Source: Crocinitomicaceae bacterium
Lineage (GTDB): Bacteria > Bacteroidota > Bacteroidia > Flavobacteriales_D > Crocinitomicaceae
Direction of reading: 5' to 3'
Length of the DNA: 64,000 nucleotides
NCBI GenBank assembly: GCA_020436025.1
Contig: JAGQYP010000013.1
Coordinates: forward strand, 1-64,000
The first letter of the stretch is position 1; every line of letters starts with the position of its first letter. The notes below the pieces were generated by a model. The model had not been told where the DNA came from. It saw only the letters and a program-made list of their open reading frames with translations, and did not search any database. This document shows, piece after piece, positions 8,961 to 17,469 of this stretch. Position numbers and translations under genes: made by a program.

Positions 8961-9614
8961 TTAAATAATTCTTTTGTATTGTTCTAACTTTTCTTCAAGG
9001 TGCTGCTTGGAATAAGGCACTAATCTGAAATGGTGAGGATTTAAATTTTCCTCAGGATGATAACTCCAATTCGGATCCCAATCTCGATTGTTTTTTTCTA
9101 AGTGATTTTTTGATTCTTTTATTCTATTGACTGCTGTCTCTACTCTTCTTTGCATTGATGACTTATAGCTTGATGGAACCTCAGCATTAGAATATATTTC
9201 AATATCATCCATGTACTTCCATTCATCGGAAATAAAATATCTTACACTTTCATCCATCGATATTTCGATACTATTCTTATTTTCTTCTTCTTGTGCAACA
9301 GTAATTACTTCTTGAGTAGTCGAAAGCGATTTGCACTTTTCTAAAATTCGATTTGCGGCTAAAACACGAACTGGTTCACCTAACTCATCAAAATACTTTT
9401 TACGCATGGTATACTCATCAATTGTTAAATTGACTGCATTTTGCTCATTCAAGTTCCCTAATTTTTCTTTGAATTCTCCCAATTCTGCACAAGAGTTCAT
9501 AGCCTCGTACATGGCATTTTCAGTTTGATAAGTATTAGGATAATTGGGATTGTCTTCATAGCGCTCTTTGCGCACTTTATAATATTCCTTGTATTGGGTT
9601 AGCAAATCGCTCAT
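8961..9614 (-). CDS. hypothetical protein, first gene of an unknown two-gene operon
   Basis: I do not recognise this 217-residue protein. It is soluble, charged and helical, with many Tyr and Glu residues (KEYYKVRKERYEDNPNYPNTYQ at the start), a central helix pair and a C-terminal WDPNWSYHPEENLNPHHF segment. Like its partner at 7521-8948 it lacks export signals and catalytic motifs. The 12-bp gap to that gene and shared style suggest partner proteins of one complex. No matching -7 element is evident in the 280 bp upstream (9615-9894), which it shares with the divergent stress-protein gene. Confidence 0.78.
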   Translation of the reverse strand: MSDLLTQYKEYYKVRKERYEDNPNYPNTYQTENAMYEAMNSCAELGEFKEKLGNLNEQNAVNLTIDEYTMRKKYFDELGEPVRVLAANRILEKCKSLSTTQEVITVAQEEENKNSIEISMDESVRYFISDEWKYMDDIEIYSNAEVPSSYKSSMQRRVETAVNRIKESKNHLEKNNRDWDPNWSYHPEENLNPHHFRLVPYSKQHLEEKLEQYKRII

Positions 9615-9894
9615 GGTCTCTTTTTTTGGGTAAGTTAATAATTATCAAATGACTAAGACAAAGTTTGGTTATTTTTTTTTATCTTATTCAAATCATAATG
9701 TGCTCAAAATGAAAATATTGTAAAAACCCTCTACCTAAAGGGATTAGAAGAGATTTATCATCGACTACAAACATTTGTCTGCTAAAAAAATTCTTCAAGA
9801 ATAACATTCGAATTGCCGAATTTCTGTTATTTTGCCGTTGTCAATTAAATTATATCACTATATTTAAAGTATTCTCTAATATTTATAAATCATT

Positions 9895-10713
9895 ATGAGC
9901 GCCTCACATCCCATCTTGATTCCTGTTGATTTTTCTGAACCTTGTTTAGCAGCTGTTAAACATTCTTACAGTCTTGCAAAGGCAGAAAACTGCAAAATAA
10001 TGTTGCTTAATGTTCAAGCTAAAGGAGCTCCTTCCAACGGACAAGTTCAAGCTCAATTGCAAAAATTAGTTGAGCAAATAAAATCAGAATCCGGAGTTGA
10101 GGCAGAATACAAAATCGTACCTGGAAATAAAGTAGCTAACCTTATTTTGAAAGTTGCTAAGGAGATAGAACCTAGATACATTATTATTGGATTAGATAAA
10201 AAAGGTGATTCTAATGAATTTATTGGATCTATGACTTTTAGAGTTATTTCAAGATCCAACGCACCAGTACTTTGTATCAACAAAGACAGGGATATGAAGT
10301 TCAAGAAAATTGTGATGCCTATTGATTTATCTAAATCTAGTCGTCAAAAACTTCCGAAAGTTTTACATATCGCTCAACTTACCGATGCTGAAGTTGACAT
10401 TTTACTTGTTTTGGAAGAGAATCATCCTCTAAATAAGCAAAAGTTGATTCTCTATGGTAACCAAGTTGCAGATATGCTATCCAAGAAGAAAGTAAAGAAT
10501 GTAACTCATTTTGTTACTGGTGGAAAATACCACAGAATGATTACCAAACATGCTGATAAGGTTGGGGCAGATTTGTTAGTTATCATGACTCAAGCTGAAT
10601 ACACTTACATGGAATTGTTCGTCGATAAAACAGCAATGCACATCATCAATGATACAACCATTCCGGTATTAAGTCTTCGTCCATTAAAAATTGAAGGAAG
10701 AACTTATTTTTAG
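9895..10713 (+). CDS. universal stress protein, two tandem Usp domains
   Basis: A 272-residue cytoplasmic protein with two UspA folds. Domain 1 spans about residues 4-135 (ILIPVDFSEPCLAAVKHS start, FIGSMTFRVISRSNAPVLCI end). Domain 2 spans about 140-265 (KKIVMPIDLSKSSRQ start, TTIPVLSL end). Domain 1 keeps the distal GS of the ATP-binding GxxG...G(S/T) motif. Domain 2 has lost the glycines (AEYTYMELFVDKTA), so at most one site may bind ATP. Usp proteins are induced in stress and growth arrest. The gene stands alone, followed 23 bp later by the protease gene on the same strand. Confidence 0.92.
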   Translation: MSASHPILIPVDFSEPCLAAVKHSYSLAKAENCKIMLLNVQAKGAPSNGQVQAQLQKLVEQIKSESGVEAEYKIVPGNKVANLILKVAKEIEPRYIIIGLDKKGDSNEFIGSMTFRVISRSNAPVLCINKDRDMKFKKIVMPIDLSKSSRQKLPKVLHIAQLTDAEVDILLVLEENHPLNKQKLILYGNQVADMLSKKKVKNVTHFVTGGKYHRMITKHADKVGADLLVIMTQAEYTYMELFVDKTAMHIINDTTIPVLSLRPLKIEGRTYF

Positions 10714-10736
10714 TAATTTAGAGGAAAATTTAGCAC

Positions 10737-13058
10737 ATGAAATTTTCCATTACAATCCTTTTCCTAGCCGTATTTTCAAGTTTCAATGTACTTGTTGGCC
10801 AAACTGAAAATTGGGGTCCTCCGGTAAGTAAACTATTATCTGAATCGTTAATTTCAATGGATGAAATACAATCCGTTGAGATGCCAGTCTTTGATCTCAT
10901 GCAATGTCGATATGAAGATTCCATTAATGATCAGAACAAAATTGGTCCCTGGAGATTTGGTTATTCTCATGAAGTTGATCTCAATCTAAATAATTCAGGG
11001 ACTTGGGAAACCATTCCTGGGAGAGGCAGATTGTGGAGATTAAAAATTCATTCAGAAGGGGCCATGAGTTTAAATTTCTTATTTGAAAACATGTTCATCC
11101 CTGAAAATGGTGGATACATTGTAATATATAACGAAAATGAAGAAGTGAATTTCTTTTATTATTCTTCTCAAAATAATTTAGACCACAAAAAATTAGGAAC
11201 TGAATTAACCTTGGGAGAAACTGCAATTATCGAATTCTTTGAACCACAGAATCAATTTGGAAATGCAAGTCTCGAAATTACGAATGTGATCCATGGTTAT
11301 CGTTCATTGGATTTGTTTGCTCAATCCATGATGAGAGCTTTAAATAGTTCGGGAGACTGTAACATAGATATTTTATGTCCTGAAGGAAACGGATGGGAAA
11401 TGCAAGCCAAGTCAGTTGCAATGATTGTTACAAATGGAAATGGAATTTGCTCTGGAGCTTTAGTCAACAATACTCAAAATGATGGAACGCCTTATTTTTT
11501 AACCGCTAATCATTGCGGTAACGACCCATCCAACTGGGCATTCCGATTTAACTGGGACTCCCCTAATCCATCTTGTGCAACTACCACTCCTTCAACGGAT
11601 GGGCCAACCAATATGCAGACCTCCAATGGAGGGGTTTTCAGAGCGAGTAATGTAGGATCAGACTTCTTTTTATTGGAAATTTCTAATCCTCCTCCAGCAA
11701 GTTGGGACATTTATTATTCAGGATGGGACAGAACCGATATCATTCCAGATAGTGTTATAGGAATCCACCATCCATCGGGCGATGTTAAGAAGATCTGTAA
11801 ATACTTAACTCCACCAGTACAAACCCAATTTGATGCAGGAAATGGAAATGCTGAATGTTGGCAAATTCCAGATTGGACTATGGGAGTTACTGAAGGAGGT
11901 TCTTCAGGATCACCTCTATTTGACGACAACCACAGAATTATAGGGCAACTCTACGGAGGTCAAGCCGCGTGTTCTAATTCTCCTACCACTGTAGATAATG
12001 ATCTTCCTGATTATTACGGTAGATTTGGAATTTCCTGGGATGGAGCTAATTCCGCAGAAAGATTAAAAGACTGGTTGGATCCAACTGGGACAGATACAAA
12101 TTATATCGACGGGTATTATCCTTTAACAATTTCCAATAACCATGATGCCTTCGCGGTGGTAGTTCAAAATTTGCCTACAGATATTTGTGGCAGTAATGCT
12201 GCAAGTCCATCATTAAACCTGAGAAATAATGGTCTGCAGGTATTAACTAGCTTAACCATAAAACTTGATGTTGATGGTTCTGTAACAACAATTCCATGGA
12301 CTGGAAACCTTGCTTCTGGTGCATATGAAACCGTTCCACTTGGCAATATTACTTTTTCAGACGGAGACTCTATAGAAGTGAAAATTTATACTGAAAATCC
12401 AAATGGAAACCAAGATGAAAATACAATTAACGATACGATCACATCTTATATTGATGTCAAATCAGTGGGAGAGCTCATTACTTTGACCATGGAAACTGGT
12501 TGTAATGCCGATGAAAATGGAATCTATATTGAAAATGATCAGGGAATTTTAGTGGAAACCATTGCCGTTCAGGGTACACTAGGTTCAAGCATGTTTTTTG
12601 GAGAGAATATTAGCAGAGATGTTTGTTTAGTAGAAGATTGTTATGATTTGGTAATTACCGATAGTGCTGGAGATGGTTGGCCAAGTGTTTGGACTTGCTT
12701 TGCAAATACAAGTTTGGTAATCACTTATAATTCGAATCAACTTGTAAATGAAACTACTTTTAGTTTTACAAATGAAATTCGTTATCCGTTCTGCACTGGT
12801 ACAGCTTCCATAGATGAATTAGATTTGAATGAAGTTAATGTCTACCCTAATCCAACTTCATCTATTATCAACTTCAATTTACCTGAAGGGTTGATTAAGG
12901 ATTTTTCTGTGGAGGTTTTAGATCTTTCAGGACGAATTCTCAATAAATATTCTCAGGTGGATCAAATAAATTTGAGCCATTATTCTCAAGGAACCTATTT
13001 ATTGAAAATGCAATTAGCTGACAAACTAGTGAGCATTCAGAAGGTTATTAAGCAGTAA
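10737..13058 (+). CDS. T9SS-exported trypsin-like (lysyl-endopeptidase-like) serine protease
   Basis: A 773-residue secreted protein. A signal peptide (about 1-22) and a pro/beta-sandwich region (about 30-195) precede an S1-type protease domain (about 205-465) resembling Achromobacter and Lysobacter lysyl endopeptidase. The catalytic triad is visible: His about 259 in LTANHCG, Asp about 309 in VGSDFFLLE and Ser about 390 in EGGSSGSPLF. Further beta-sandwich modules (about 470-680) are followed by a type A T9SS sorting domain (about 700-773) with VNVYPNPTSS, DLSGRIL and GTYLLKM. The export route is therefore Sec and then T9SS, with cleavage or anchoring at the outer membrane. It is convergent with the lipoprotein gene, with stops 2 bp apart. 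Confidence 0.93.
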   Translation: MKFSITILFLAVFSSFNVLVGQTENWGPPVSKLLSESLISMDEIQSVEMPVFDLMQCRYEDSINDQNKIGPWRFGYSHEVDLNLNNSGTWETIPGRGRLWRLKIHSEGAMSLNFLFENMFIPENGGYIVIYNENEEVNFFYYSSQNNLDHKKLGTELTLGETAIIEFFEPQNQFGNASLEITNVIHGYRSLDLFAQSMMRALNSSGDCNIDILCPEGNGWEMQAKSVAMIVTNGNGICSGALVNNTQNDGTPYFLTANHCGNDPSNWAFRFNWDSPNPSCATTTPSTDGPTNMQTSNGGVFRASNVGSDFFLLEISNPPPASWDIYYSGWDRTDIIPDSVIGIHHPSGDVKKICKYLTPPVQTQFDAGNGNAECWQIPDWTMGVTEGGSSGSPLFDDNHRIIGQLYGGQAACSNSPTTVDNDLPDYYGRFGISWDGANSAERLKDWLDPTGTDTNYIDGYYPLTISNNHDAFAVVVQNLPTDICGSNAASPSLNLRNNGLQVLTSLTIKLDVDGSVTTIPWTGNLASGAYETVPLGNITFSDGDSIEVKIYTENPNGNQDENTINDTITSYIDVKSVGELITLTMETGCNADENGIYIENDQGILVETIAVQGTLGSSMFFGENISRDVCLVEDCYDLVITDSAGDGWPSVWTCFANTSLVITYNSNQLVNETTFSFTNEIRYPFCTGTASIDELDLNEVNVYPNPTSSIINFNLPEGLIKDFSVEVLDLSGRILNKYSQVDQINLSHYSQGTYLLKMQLADKLVSIQKVIKQ

Positions 13059-13060
13059 AC

Positions 13061-13492
13061 CTAGTTATAAATATATTTCAAGGGAGTGTCGAATCCGTCC
13101 AATAAAAGGATGATTTCACTCCCTTTTTCTTTTTTATAGGCAAGATCCTGAATGTCGATTACGAATTGCTCTTCATTCATTTTTCTACAGGCTCCCTCCT
13201 TTTTCAAAATAAATTTCATGGATCTTTTTGGGGGCATGGATTTCATAATATTCTGATTACCTATTAAACTACCTTGCGTGCTAGTACATCCGCCAGAATA
13301 TCTAATTGAAAGAACTAAAATATTCTTTTCTATCCGAGCATCCATGATTGTATATTCATCTGATTCTTGATTAACATCTCCCAAAACGGCTTTTAATATA
13401 TCTCTGGGATCAGATGAGGAAACATTTATTTTCTCTTTTGTACTTCCGCAGGAAAGTAAGAGTGAGACAATTAAAAAACTAAGCCATTTCAT
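13061..13492 (-). CDS. lipoprotein of unknown function
   Basis: A 143-residue protein with a lipoprotein signal (SLLLSC, Cys about 16). The mature part has a GGCTSTQGSL segment and a second Cys in EGACRKMNEEQF. The two Cys may form a disulfide. The fold is not recognised. It is the last gene of the operon running from meaB, starting 2 bp after the outer-membrane-protein gene stop. Confidence 0.78.
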   Translation of the reverse strand: MKWLSFLIVSLLLSCGSTKEKINVSSSDPRDILKAVLGDVNQESDEYTIMDARIEKNILVLSIRYSGGCTSTQGSLIGNQNIMKSMPPKRSMKFILKKEGACRKMNEEQFVIDIQDLAYKKEKGSEIILLLDGFDTPLKYIYN

Positions 13493-13494
13493 AT

Positions 13495-14058
13495 TTAAAA
13501 AATTAATCCAATAGCAAGGTTTACAGAATGATTAAAACCTTTGGTTGACTGAAACATTCTTGTAATTGCGGGTTGGTAAAAAACATCCAAAGTGAAACAA
13601 CTGACTTCAATACCTGTGCTAATTAATCCGCTTAACTGGTATTTATTATACACCAATTGGTCTGCAGATTGTTTGGCTTGGAGTCCGAAGGTAAAAACAA
13701 AACTATTTTGTATACCTCCTTGAAAATTCCACTTGAACAATGGTTTATTGACAAGAATCACACCAACGGTCATTGGGATATTTAATCCAGTAGTGTTGGT
13801 TCGTTTATGTCCCATGAAAGATGAGTTGAAATAAGGACTGTAATTGAATAGTAACCCCATGTCCATTATGAGATATTTACGAGTAATTCTTCCTGTAAAA
13901 CCTAATTGAGAATTGAAATTATATCCATTATTAATTTTTTCATCTCCAATAAGAAAGTTCTTACCTGCAGCAATTTTAAATCCATATTGGAAATGCCATC
14001 TTTGAGCATATCCCAATGAACAAAAAATTAGCGCTATAAATACGATCAACTTTCTCAT
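13495..14058 (-). CDS. outer membrane beta-barrel protein (PorT-like)
   Basis: A 187-residue protein with signal peptide (MRKLIVFIALIFCSLGYAQ) and alternating beta strands ending in an aromatic-terminal strand (NLAIGLIF). This is typical of small Bacteroidota barrels of the PorT/OmpW style. There is no TonB box or enzyme motif. Its ATG overlaps the sulfatase stop by 4 nt, so it is translationally coupled to the sulfatase. Confidence 0.75.
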   Translation of the reverse strand: MRKLIVFIALIFCSLGYAQRWHFQYGFKIAAGKNFLIGDEKINNGYNFNSQLGFTGRITRKYLIMDMGLLFNYSPYFNSSFMGHKRTNTTGLNIPMTVGVILVNKPLFKWNFQGGIQNSFVFTFGLQAKQSADQLVYNKYQLSGLISTGIEVSCFTLDVFYQPAITRMFQSTKGFNHSVNLAIGLIF

Positions 14059-15656
14059 GCTGGGAAATAATAGGTTTCACCGTCAATTACAAACTTACGG
14101 TCCATGATTCTTGGCCATAATGGTTTTTCGGGCAATTGTTTGATCCAAGACTTCAAAATTGCCTTCAGGCTCTCCACTTTTTCTGGTTGAGTCTCTTTCA
14201 AATCAAACTCTTCGTAAATATCCTTTTCAATATCATATAAATGCATCCACTGATCTCGTTCAGAATACAGAATCTTAAGGTTGTTATAGCGCATTCCTTC
14301 AATGTGATTACTTCTCCAAAAAATCTTATCATGTGGAGCCGTATTTGCCTTAAAATGGGGTAATAGATCCACTCCATCCAAAATTCTATCTTTGGGTGGT
14401 GCTATCCCACAATTTATCAAACTTGTCATAAAAATATCTGTAGTAGAAATAGGATGTTCAAATTTCATGCTTTCTGTTTTTCCTTTCCAATACATTGCCA
14501 TCGGGACATTCACTCCTCCGTCAAAATGGGTTAATTTCCCTCCTTTATATCTCCCGTTATCTGTGGCTTTTGTATACGAGGCTCCTCCGTTATCACTTAA
14601 AAAATAAATGATGGTATTCTCTTCCAATCCTAAATCCTTAACTTCTTTCATGATATCTCCAACAGCATCGTCTAAAGCTGCAATCATGGCTAAGTAAACT
14701 CTCCTGTTGGAATCTTTTACTTCTGGAAACCTGTCATAATATTCTTGAGGAGCTTGAAATGGAACGTGAGGTGCATTAAAAGCGACATACATGAGGAAAT
14801 TGGAATCCTTGTTTCTTCTCATAAAATCAATTGCTCGATCTCTCAAAGCAAATGTCAGATACTCTTTTTCAATTACTTTTTTATCATTTTCCCGAATTGC
14901 ACTTGAACCATATCTTGCTGTATTCCATTGATGCTCACTTGAAAAATCATCCTGAATAAAATTGACATAACCAGGAGTTTTGTGCTTTGGCGTATATAAA
15001 GAAAATGCTCCATAAAAACCATATTGCTCTTCAAAACCCTTTGAATTAGGAACATAAGAATTGAAATTTCCTAGATGCCATTTCCCAAATATGGCGGTGT
15101 GATATCCAACAGCTTTAAAGATTTCCGCTATGGTAATCTCGGAGTTCGGAATTCCCTGTTTTGCAATTTGTCCTGGTCCTGGATAAGAATGATCTGTTGA
15201 TACTCGCCAATCTCCTAATTTCTTGTTTTTACTTCCCATTCTGTATTCAAGTCCATTCGTGGGATAAAGGTCCATTGGCTGAGATTCAAAACCGAACCTT
15301 TGCTGATATCGACCGGTTAAAATAGCCGCTCTGGAAGGAGAACAAATTGGGGCGGTAACATAAGCATTATTAAAATGCACGCCTTCTTCGCTTATTTTGT
15401 CAATATTCGGAGTAGGCACGTCTGATTTAGGGTTGTAACAACTTACTTCATTTTTACCTAAGTCGTCGGCCATTATTAGAATGACATTATATTTTTTTGC
15501 TGGATCTTGTTTTAAGGATTTCAGATAAATCTCTTTTTTAGATAATTCAGTTGGATCATCTTTGATTTTCCACTCTTTATTTGTCGTCGTTAAGGGATAA
15601 CATCCGAGTAAAGCAGTTATGATCAATGCAATTCCTATTTTAAAAGAATTCCTCAT
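14055..15656 (-). CDS. sulfatase (arylsulfatase family lipoprotein)
   Basis: A 533-residue alkaline-phosphatase-superfamily sulfatase that hydrolyses sulfate esters. Visible features are a lipobox-like LLGC near residue 19, the metal site MADDLG, the formylglycine signature CSPSRAAILTGRY (modified Cys about 105), FGKWHLG, NAPHVPFQAP and LSDNGGA. The Cys-type site needs an anaerobic-type or FGE maturase, neither of which is in the window. No SusCD pair or other glycan enzyme is adjacent, so a polysaccharide-utilisation role is not supported by context. It overlaps the S4 gene by 4 nt upstream and the barrel gene by 4 nt downstream. Confidence 0.93.
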   Translation of the reverse strand: MRNSFKIGIALIITALLGCYPLTTTNKEWKIKDDPTELSKKEIYLKSLKQDPAKKYNVILIMADDLGKNEVSCYNPKSDVPTPNIDKISEEGVHFNNAYVTAPICSPSRAAILTGRYQQRFGFESQPMDLYPTNGLEYRMGSKNKKLGDWRVSTDHSYPGPGQIAKQGIPNSEITIAEIFKAVGYHTAIFGKWHLGNFNSYVPNSKGFEEQYGFYGAFSLYTPKHKTPGYVNFIQDDFSSEHQWNTARYGSSAIRENDKKVIEKEYLTFALRDRAIDFMRRNKDSNFLMYVAFNAPHVPFQAPQEYYDRFPEVKDSNRRVYLAMIAALDDAVGDIMKEVKDLGLEENTIIYFLSDNGGASYTKATDNGRYKGGKLTHFDGGVNVPMAMYWKGKTESMKFEHPISTTDIFMTSLINCGIAPPKDRILDGVDLLPHFKANTAPHDKIFWRSNHIEGMRYNNLKILYSERDQWMHLYDIEKDIYEEFDLKETQPEKVESLKAILKSWIKQLPEKPLWPRIMDRKFVIDGETYYFPA

Positions 15657-15859
15657 TTACAAATCTTGATTTCAACACCTTCAACTTCAATCAAATCCCC
15701 AATGATGAGTTTTTTTCTTTTTCTGGTTTCCACTTCTCCATTCACTTTGACTTCTCCTTCAGTGATAAGAATTTTCCCATGACCACCTGTCTGAGCAATA
15801 TCACAAATCTTCAAGAGTTTGATCAGTTCAATATACTCACCCTGCAATTTAAATTCCAT
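15653..15859 (-). CDS. small S4-domain RNA-binding protein (YbcJ-like)
   Basis: 68 residues that are almost entirely an S4 RNA-binding fold: LIKLLKICDIAQTGGHGKILI followed by GEVKVNGEVETRKRKKL and a C-terminal beta strand. Family members bind structured RNA, and the E. coli homologue YbcJ is of unclear role. The gene overlaps the meaB 3' end by 11 nt and the sulfatase start by 4 nt, giving tight translational coupling. Confidence 0.87.
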   Translation of the reverse strand: MEFKLQGEYIELIKLLKICDIAQTGGHGKILITEGEVKVNGEVETRKRKKLIIGDLIEVEGVEIKICK

Positions 15860-16805
15860 TGTATTTTTCTTTGAATTTTTGAATCAAAATATCCGAAGCC
15901 CGAAAGGAGTCTAACTCTCCTTTTTGAATCTGATCTAACAAAAGTTCTTTCTGTTTTAATAACTCTTTGTTTGATTCCATCAAATGAATGAGTCCTTTTT
16001 CAACCGATTTCTCAAACCAGAAAATATCTTGTTTTAACCTATTTGATTGAAACTCATTATTCGTTTGACATTTGGATTTGAAATCATCAATAATAGAAAT
16101 TATTTTATCCATTTTGTCATTAGATACAGAGCTTGAAGTTTCGACCTTGGGAAACCAAAATTTTCTTTTAGGAGGCAGATAATGAACCGCATTTTCATAT
16201 TCCTGACGTGCTAAGTTCGCTCTTTTTACATTGTCTCCATCTGCCTTATTTATCAAAATAAGATCAGCCATTTCCATTATCCCTCTTTTAATCCCTTGTA
16301 ATTCATCTCCAGCACCAGCGAGCATTAACAAAAGAAAAAAATCTGTCATGGAATTCACTTCTATTTCACTTTGACCTACCCCGACGGTTTCAATTAGAAT
16401 AACATCAAAACCGGCTGCTTCGCAAAGAAAAATAGTCTCTCTTGATTTTCTTGCTACTCCACCTAAACTTCCAGATGAAGCTGTTGGACGGATAAATGCA
16501 TTTTCGGATTGAGACAATTCGTTCATTCTAGTTTTGTCTCCTAAAATGGATCCTTTTGTAATCTCTGAGCTTGGATCCACTGCCAAAACAGCTACTTTAT
16601 ATCCCTTTTGAATCAAATGCATCCCAAATGATTCAATAAAAGTGCTTTTACCTACTCCAGGTACACCTGTTATTCCAATTCGAATGGATTTTCCGGATTT
16701 TGGATAGATTTTCTGAATCAATTCAGAGGCTTTGGATTCATCCTCTTCTTTGGTAGATTCTACTAGAGTAATTCCTTGACTTAAGGCAATAAGATTTCCC
16801 TTCAA
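15849..16805 (-). CDS. meaB: MeaB/ArgK-type G3E GTPase, methylmalonyl-CoA mutase chaperone
   Basis: At least 318 residues. It protects and reloads adenosylcobalamin-dependent methylmalonyl-CoA mutase. Seen are the Walker A GVPGVGKST (about 47-55), VDPSSEITKGSILGDKTRM, ETVGVGQSE and the base motif NKADGDN. The first triplet here is TTG at 16803-16805. In-frame coding sequence continues upstream to a stop at 16917-16919 and reads as the conserved MeaB N-terminus (HRTPSYLADEIL), with no ATG. CTG at 16905-16907 would give 352 residues, closer to family length. No mutase gene is adjacent. It heads a five-gene operon ending at 13061. Confidence 0.9.
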   Translation of the reverse strand: MKGNLIALSQGITLVESTKEEDESKASELIQKIYPKSGKSIRIGITGVPGVGKSTFIESFGMHLIQKGYKVAVLAVDPSSEITKGSILGDKTRMNELSQSENAFIRPTASSGSLGGVARKSRETIFLCEAAGFDVILIETVGVGQSEIEVNSMTDFFLLLMLAGAGDELQGIKRGIMEMADLILINKADGDNVKRANLARQEYENAVHYLPPKRKFWFPKVETSSSVSNDKMDKIISIIDDFKSKCQTNNEFQSNRLKQDIFWFEKSVEKGLIHLMESNKELLKQKELLLDQIQKGELDSFRASDILIQKFKEKYNGI

Positions 16806-16920
16806 AATTTCATCCGCTAAATATGAAGGTGTACGATGATCTGCAAGCTTTTTTCTTGAAGCTTTTAGTTTATCTAAATTGATCTTATTTCTATCAGAAT
16901 CTTCCAGAATTGGTTTTTAG

Positions 16921-16928
16921 CAAAAATA
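16921..16928 (-). promoter_or_regulatory. meaB operon -7 element
   Basis: TATTTTTG on the minus strand matches TAnnTTTG. The transcription start would fall near 16914-16916, upstream of the candidate CTG start at 16907 and far upstream of the TTG at 16805, which supports an extended MeaB N-terminus. Confidence 0.5.
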
Positions 16929-16941
16929 TCAATTATTAGGT

Positions 16942-16949
16942 GATATTTG
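16942..16949 (+). promoter_or_regulatory. -7-like element 4 nt before phosphoesterase start
   Basis: GATATTTG differs from TAnnTTTG only at the first base and ends 4 nt before the ATG at 16954. It lies 13 bp from the divergent meaB element. Confidence 0.4.
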
Positions 16950-16953
16950 CAGG

Positions 16954-17457
16954 ATGAAAATTATTTTGATCTCTGACACCCATGGTTATTTAGATCCAAA
17001 ATTGGATAAATACTTTAAGGAATGTGATGAAATTTGGCATGCTGGAGACATTGGAGACAAAAAGGTAGTAGAAAAACTAGAATCTTTGAAACCTACCCGA
17101 ATCGTATATGGAAATATCGATAGCCATGAGATTCAATTAATGACGAAGAAGGAACTTTGCTGGGAAATTCAAGGCTTAAAGTTTGCCATGACCCATATAG
17201 CCGGAAAACCAGGGAAATATTACCAAGAAGGAGGGAAATTTTTTCGTGAATCGAAAGCCAATGTCTTTATCTGTGGACATTCCCATATTTTGCTGGTTCA
17301 GTTCGATAAATATTTAAATGGACTTTGGTTAAATCCCGGTTCATGTGGAAATAAAGGGTTTCACAAGATCAAAACTTTTCTCCGGTTTGAAATCCTAAAC
17401 GGAAAAATTGAAAACATGGAGGCAATTGAAATTGGTCCTAGATCAGGTAATTTTTGA
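16954..17457 (+). CDS. YfcE/MJ0936-type metallophosphoesterase
   Basis: A 167-residue calcineurin-like phosphodiesterase. Metal-ligand motifs appear in order: SDTHG (about 7-11), HAGDIGD (about 30-36), YGNIDS (about 53-58), THIAG and ICGHSH, ending in LNPGSCG. These are small dimetal enzymes acting on phosphodiesters, and the true substrate is unknown. It leads a plus-strand run with bshB1 (12-bp gap) and two small lipoproteins. Confidence 0.92.
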   Translation: MKIILISDTHGYLDPKLDKYFKECDEIWHAGDIGDKKVVEKLESLKPTRIVYGNIDSHEIQLMTKKELCWEIQGLKFAMTHIAGKPGKYYQEGGKFFRESKANVFICGHSHILLVQFDKYLNGLWLNPGSCGNKGFHKIKTFLRFEILNGKIENMEAIEIGPRSGNF

Positions 17458-17465
17458 TATTTTTA
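17458..17465 (+). promoter_or_regulatory. -7-like element 4 nt before bshB1 start
   Basis: TATTTTTA differs from TAnnTTTG at the last base and ends 4 nt before the bshB1 ATG. It overlaps the end of the phosphoesterase stop region, so bshB1 may also be read from upstream. Confidence 0.35.
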
Positions 17466-17469
17466 CATT

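Noticed and set aside
7521-9614. The unknown pair as part of a contractile injection or type VI secretion system
   Set aside because: No sheath, tube, spike, baseplate or ClpV-like gene lies anywhere near, and the proteins show no matching motif.
14055-15656. Sulfatase as marker of a polysaccharide utilisation locus
   Set aside because: No SusC/SusD pair, glycoside hydrolase or regulator of that type is in the operon.
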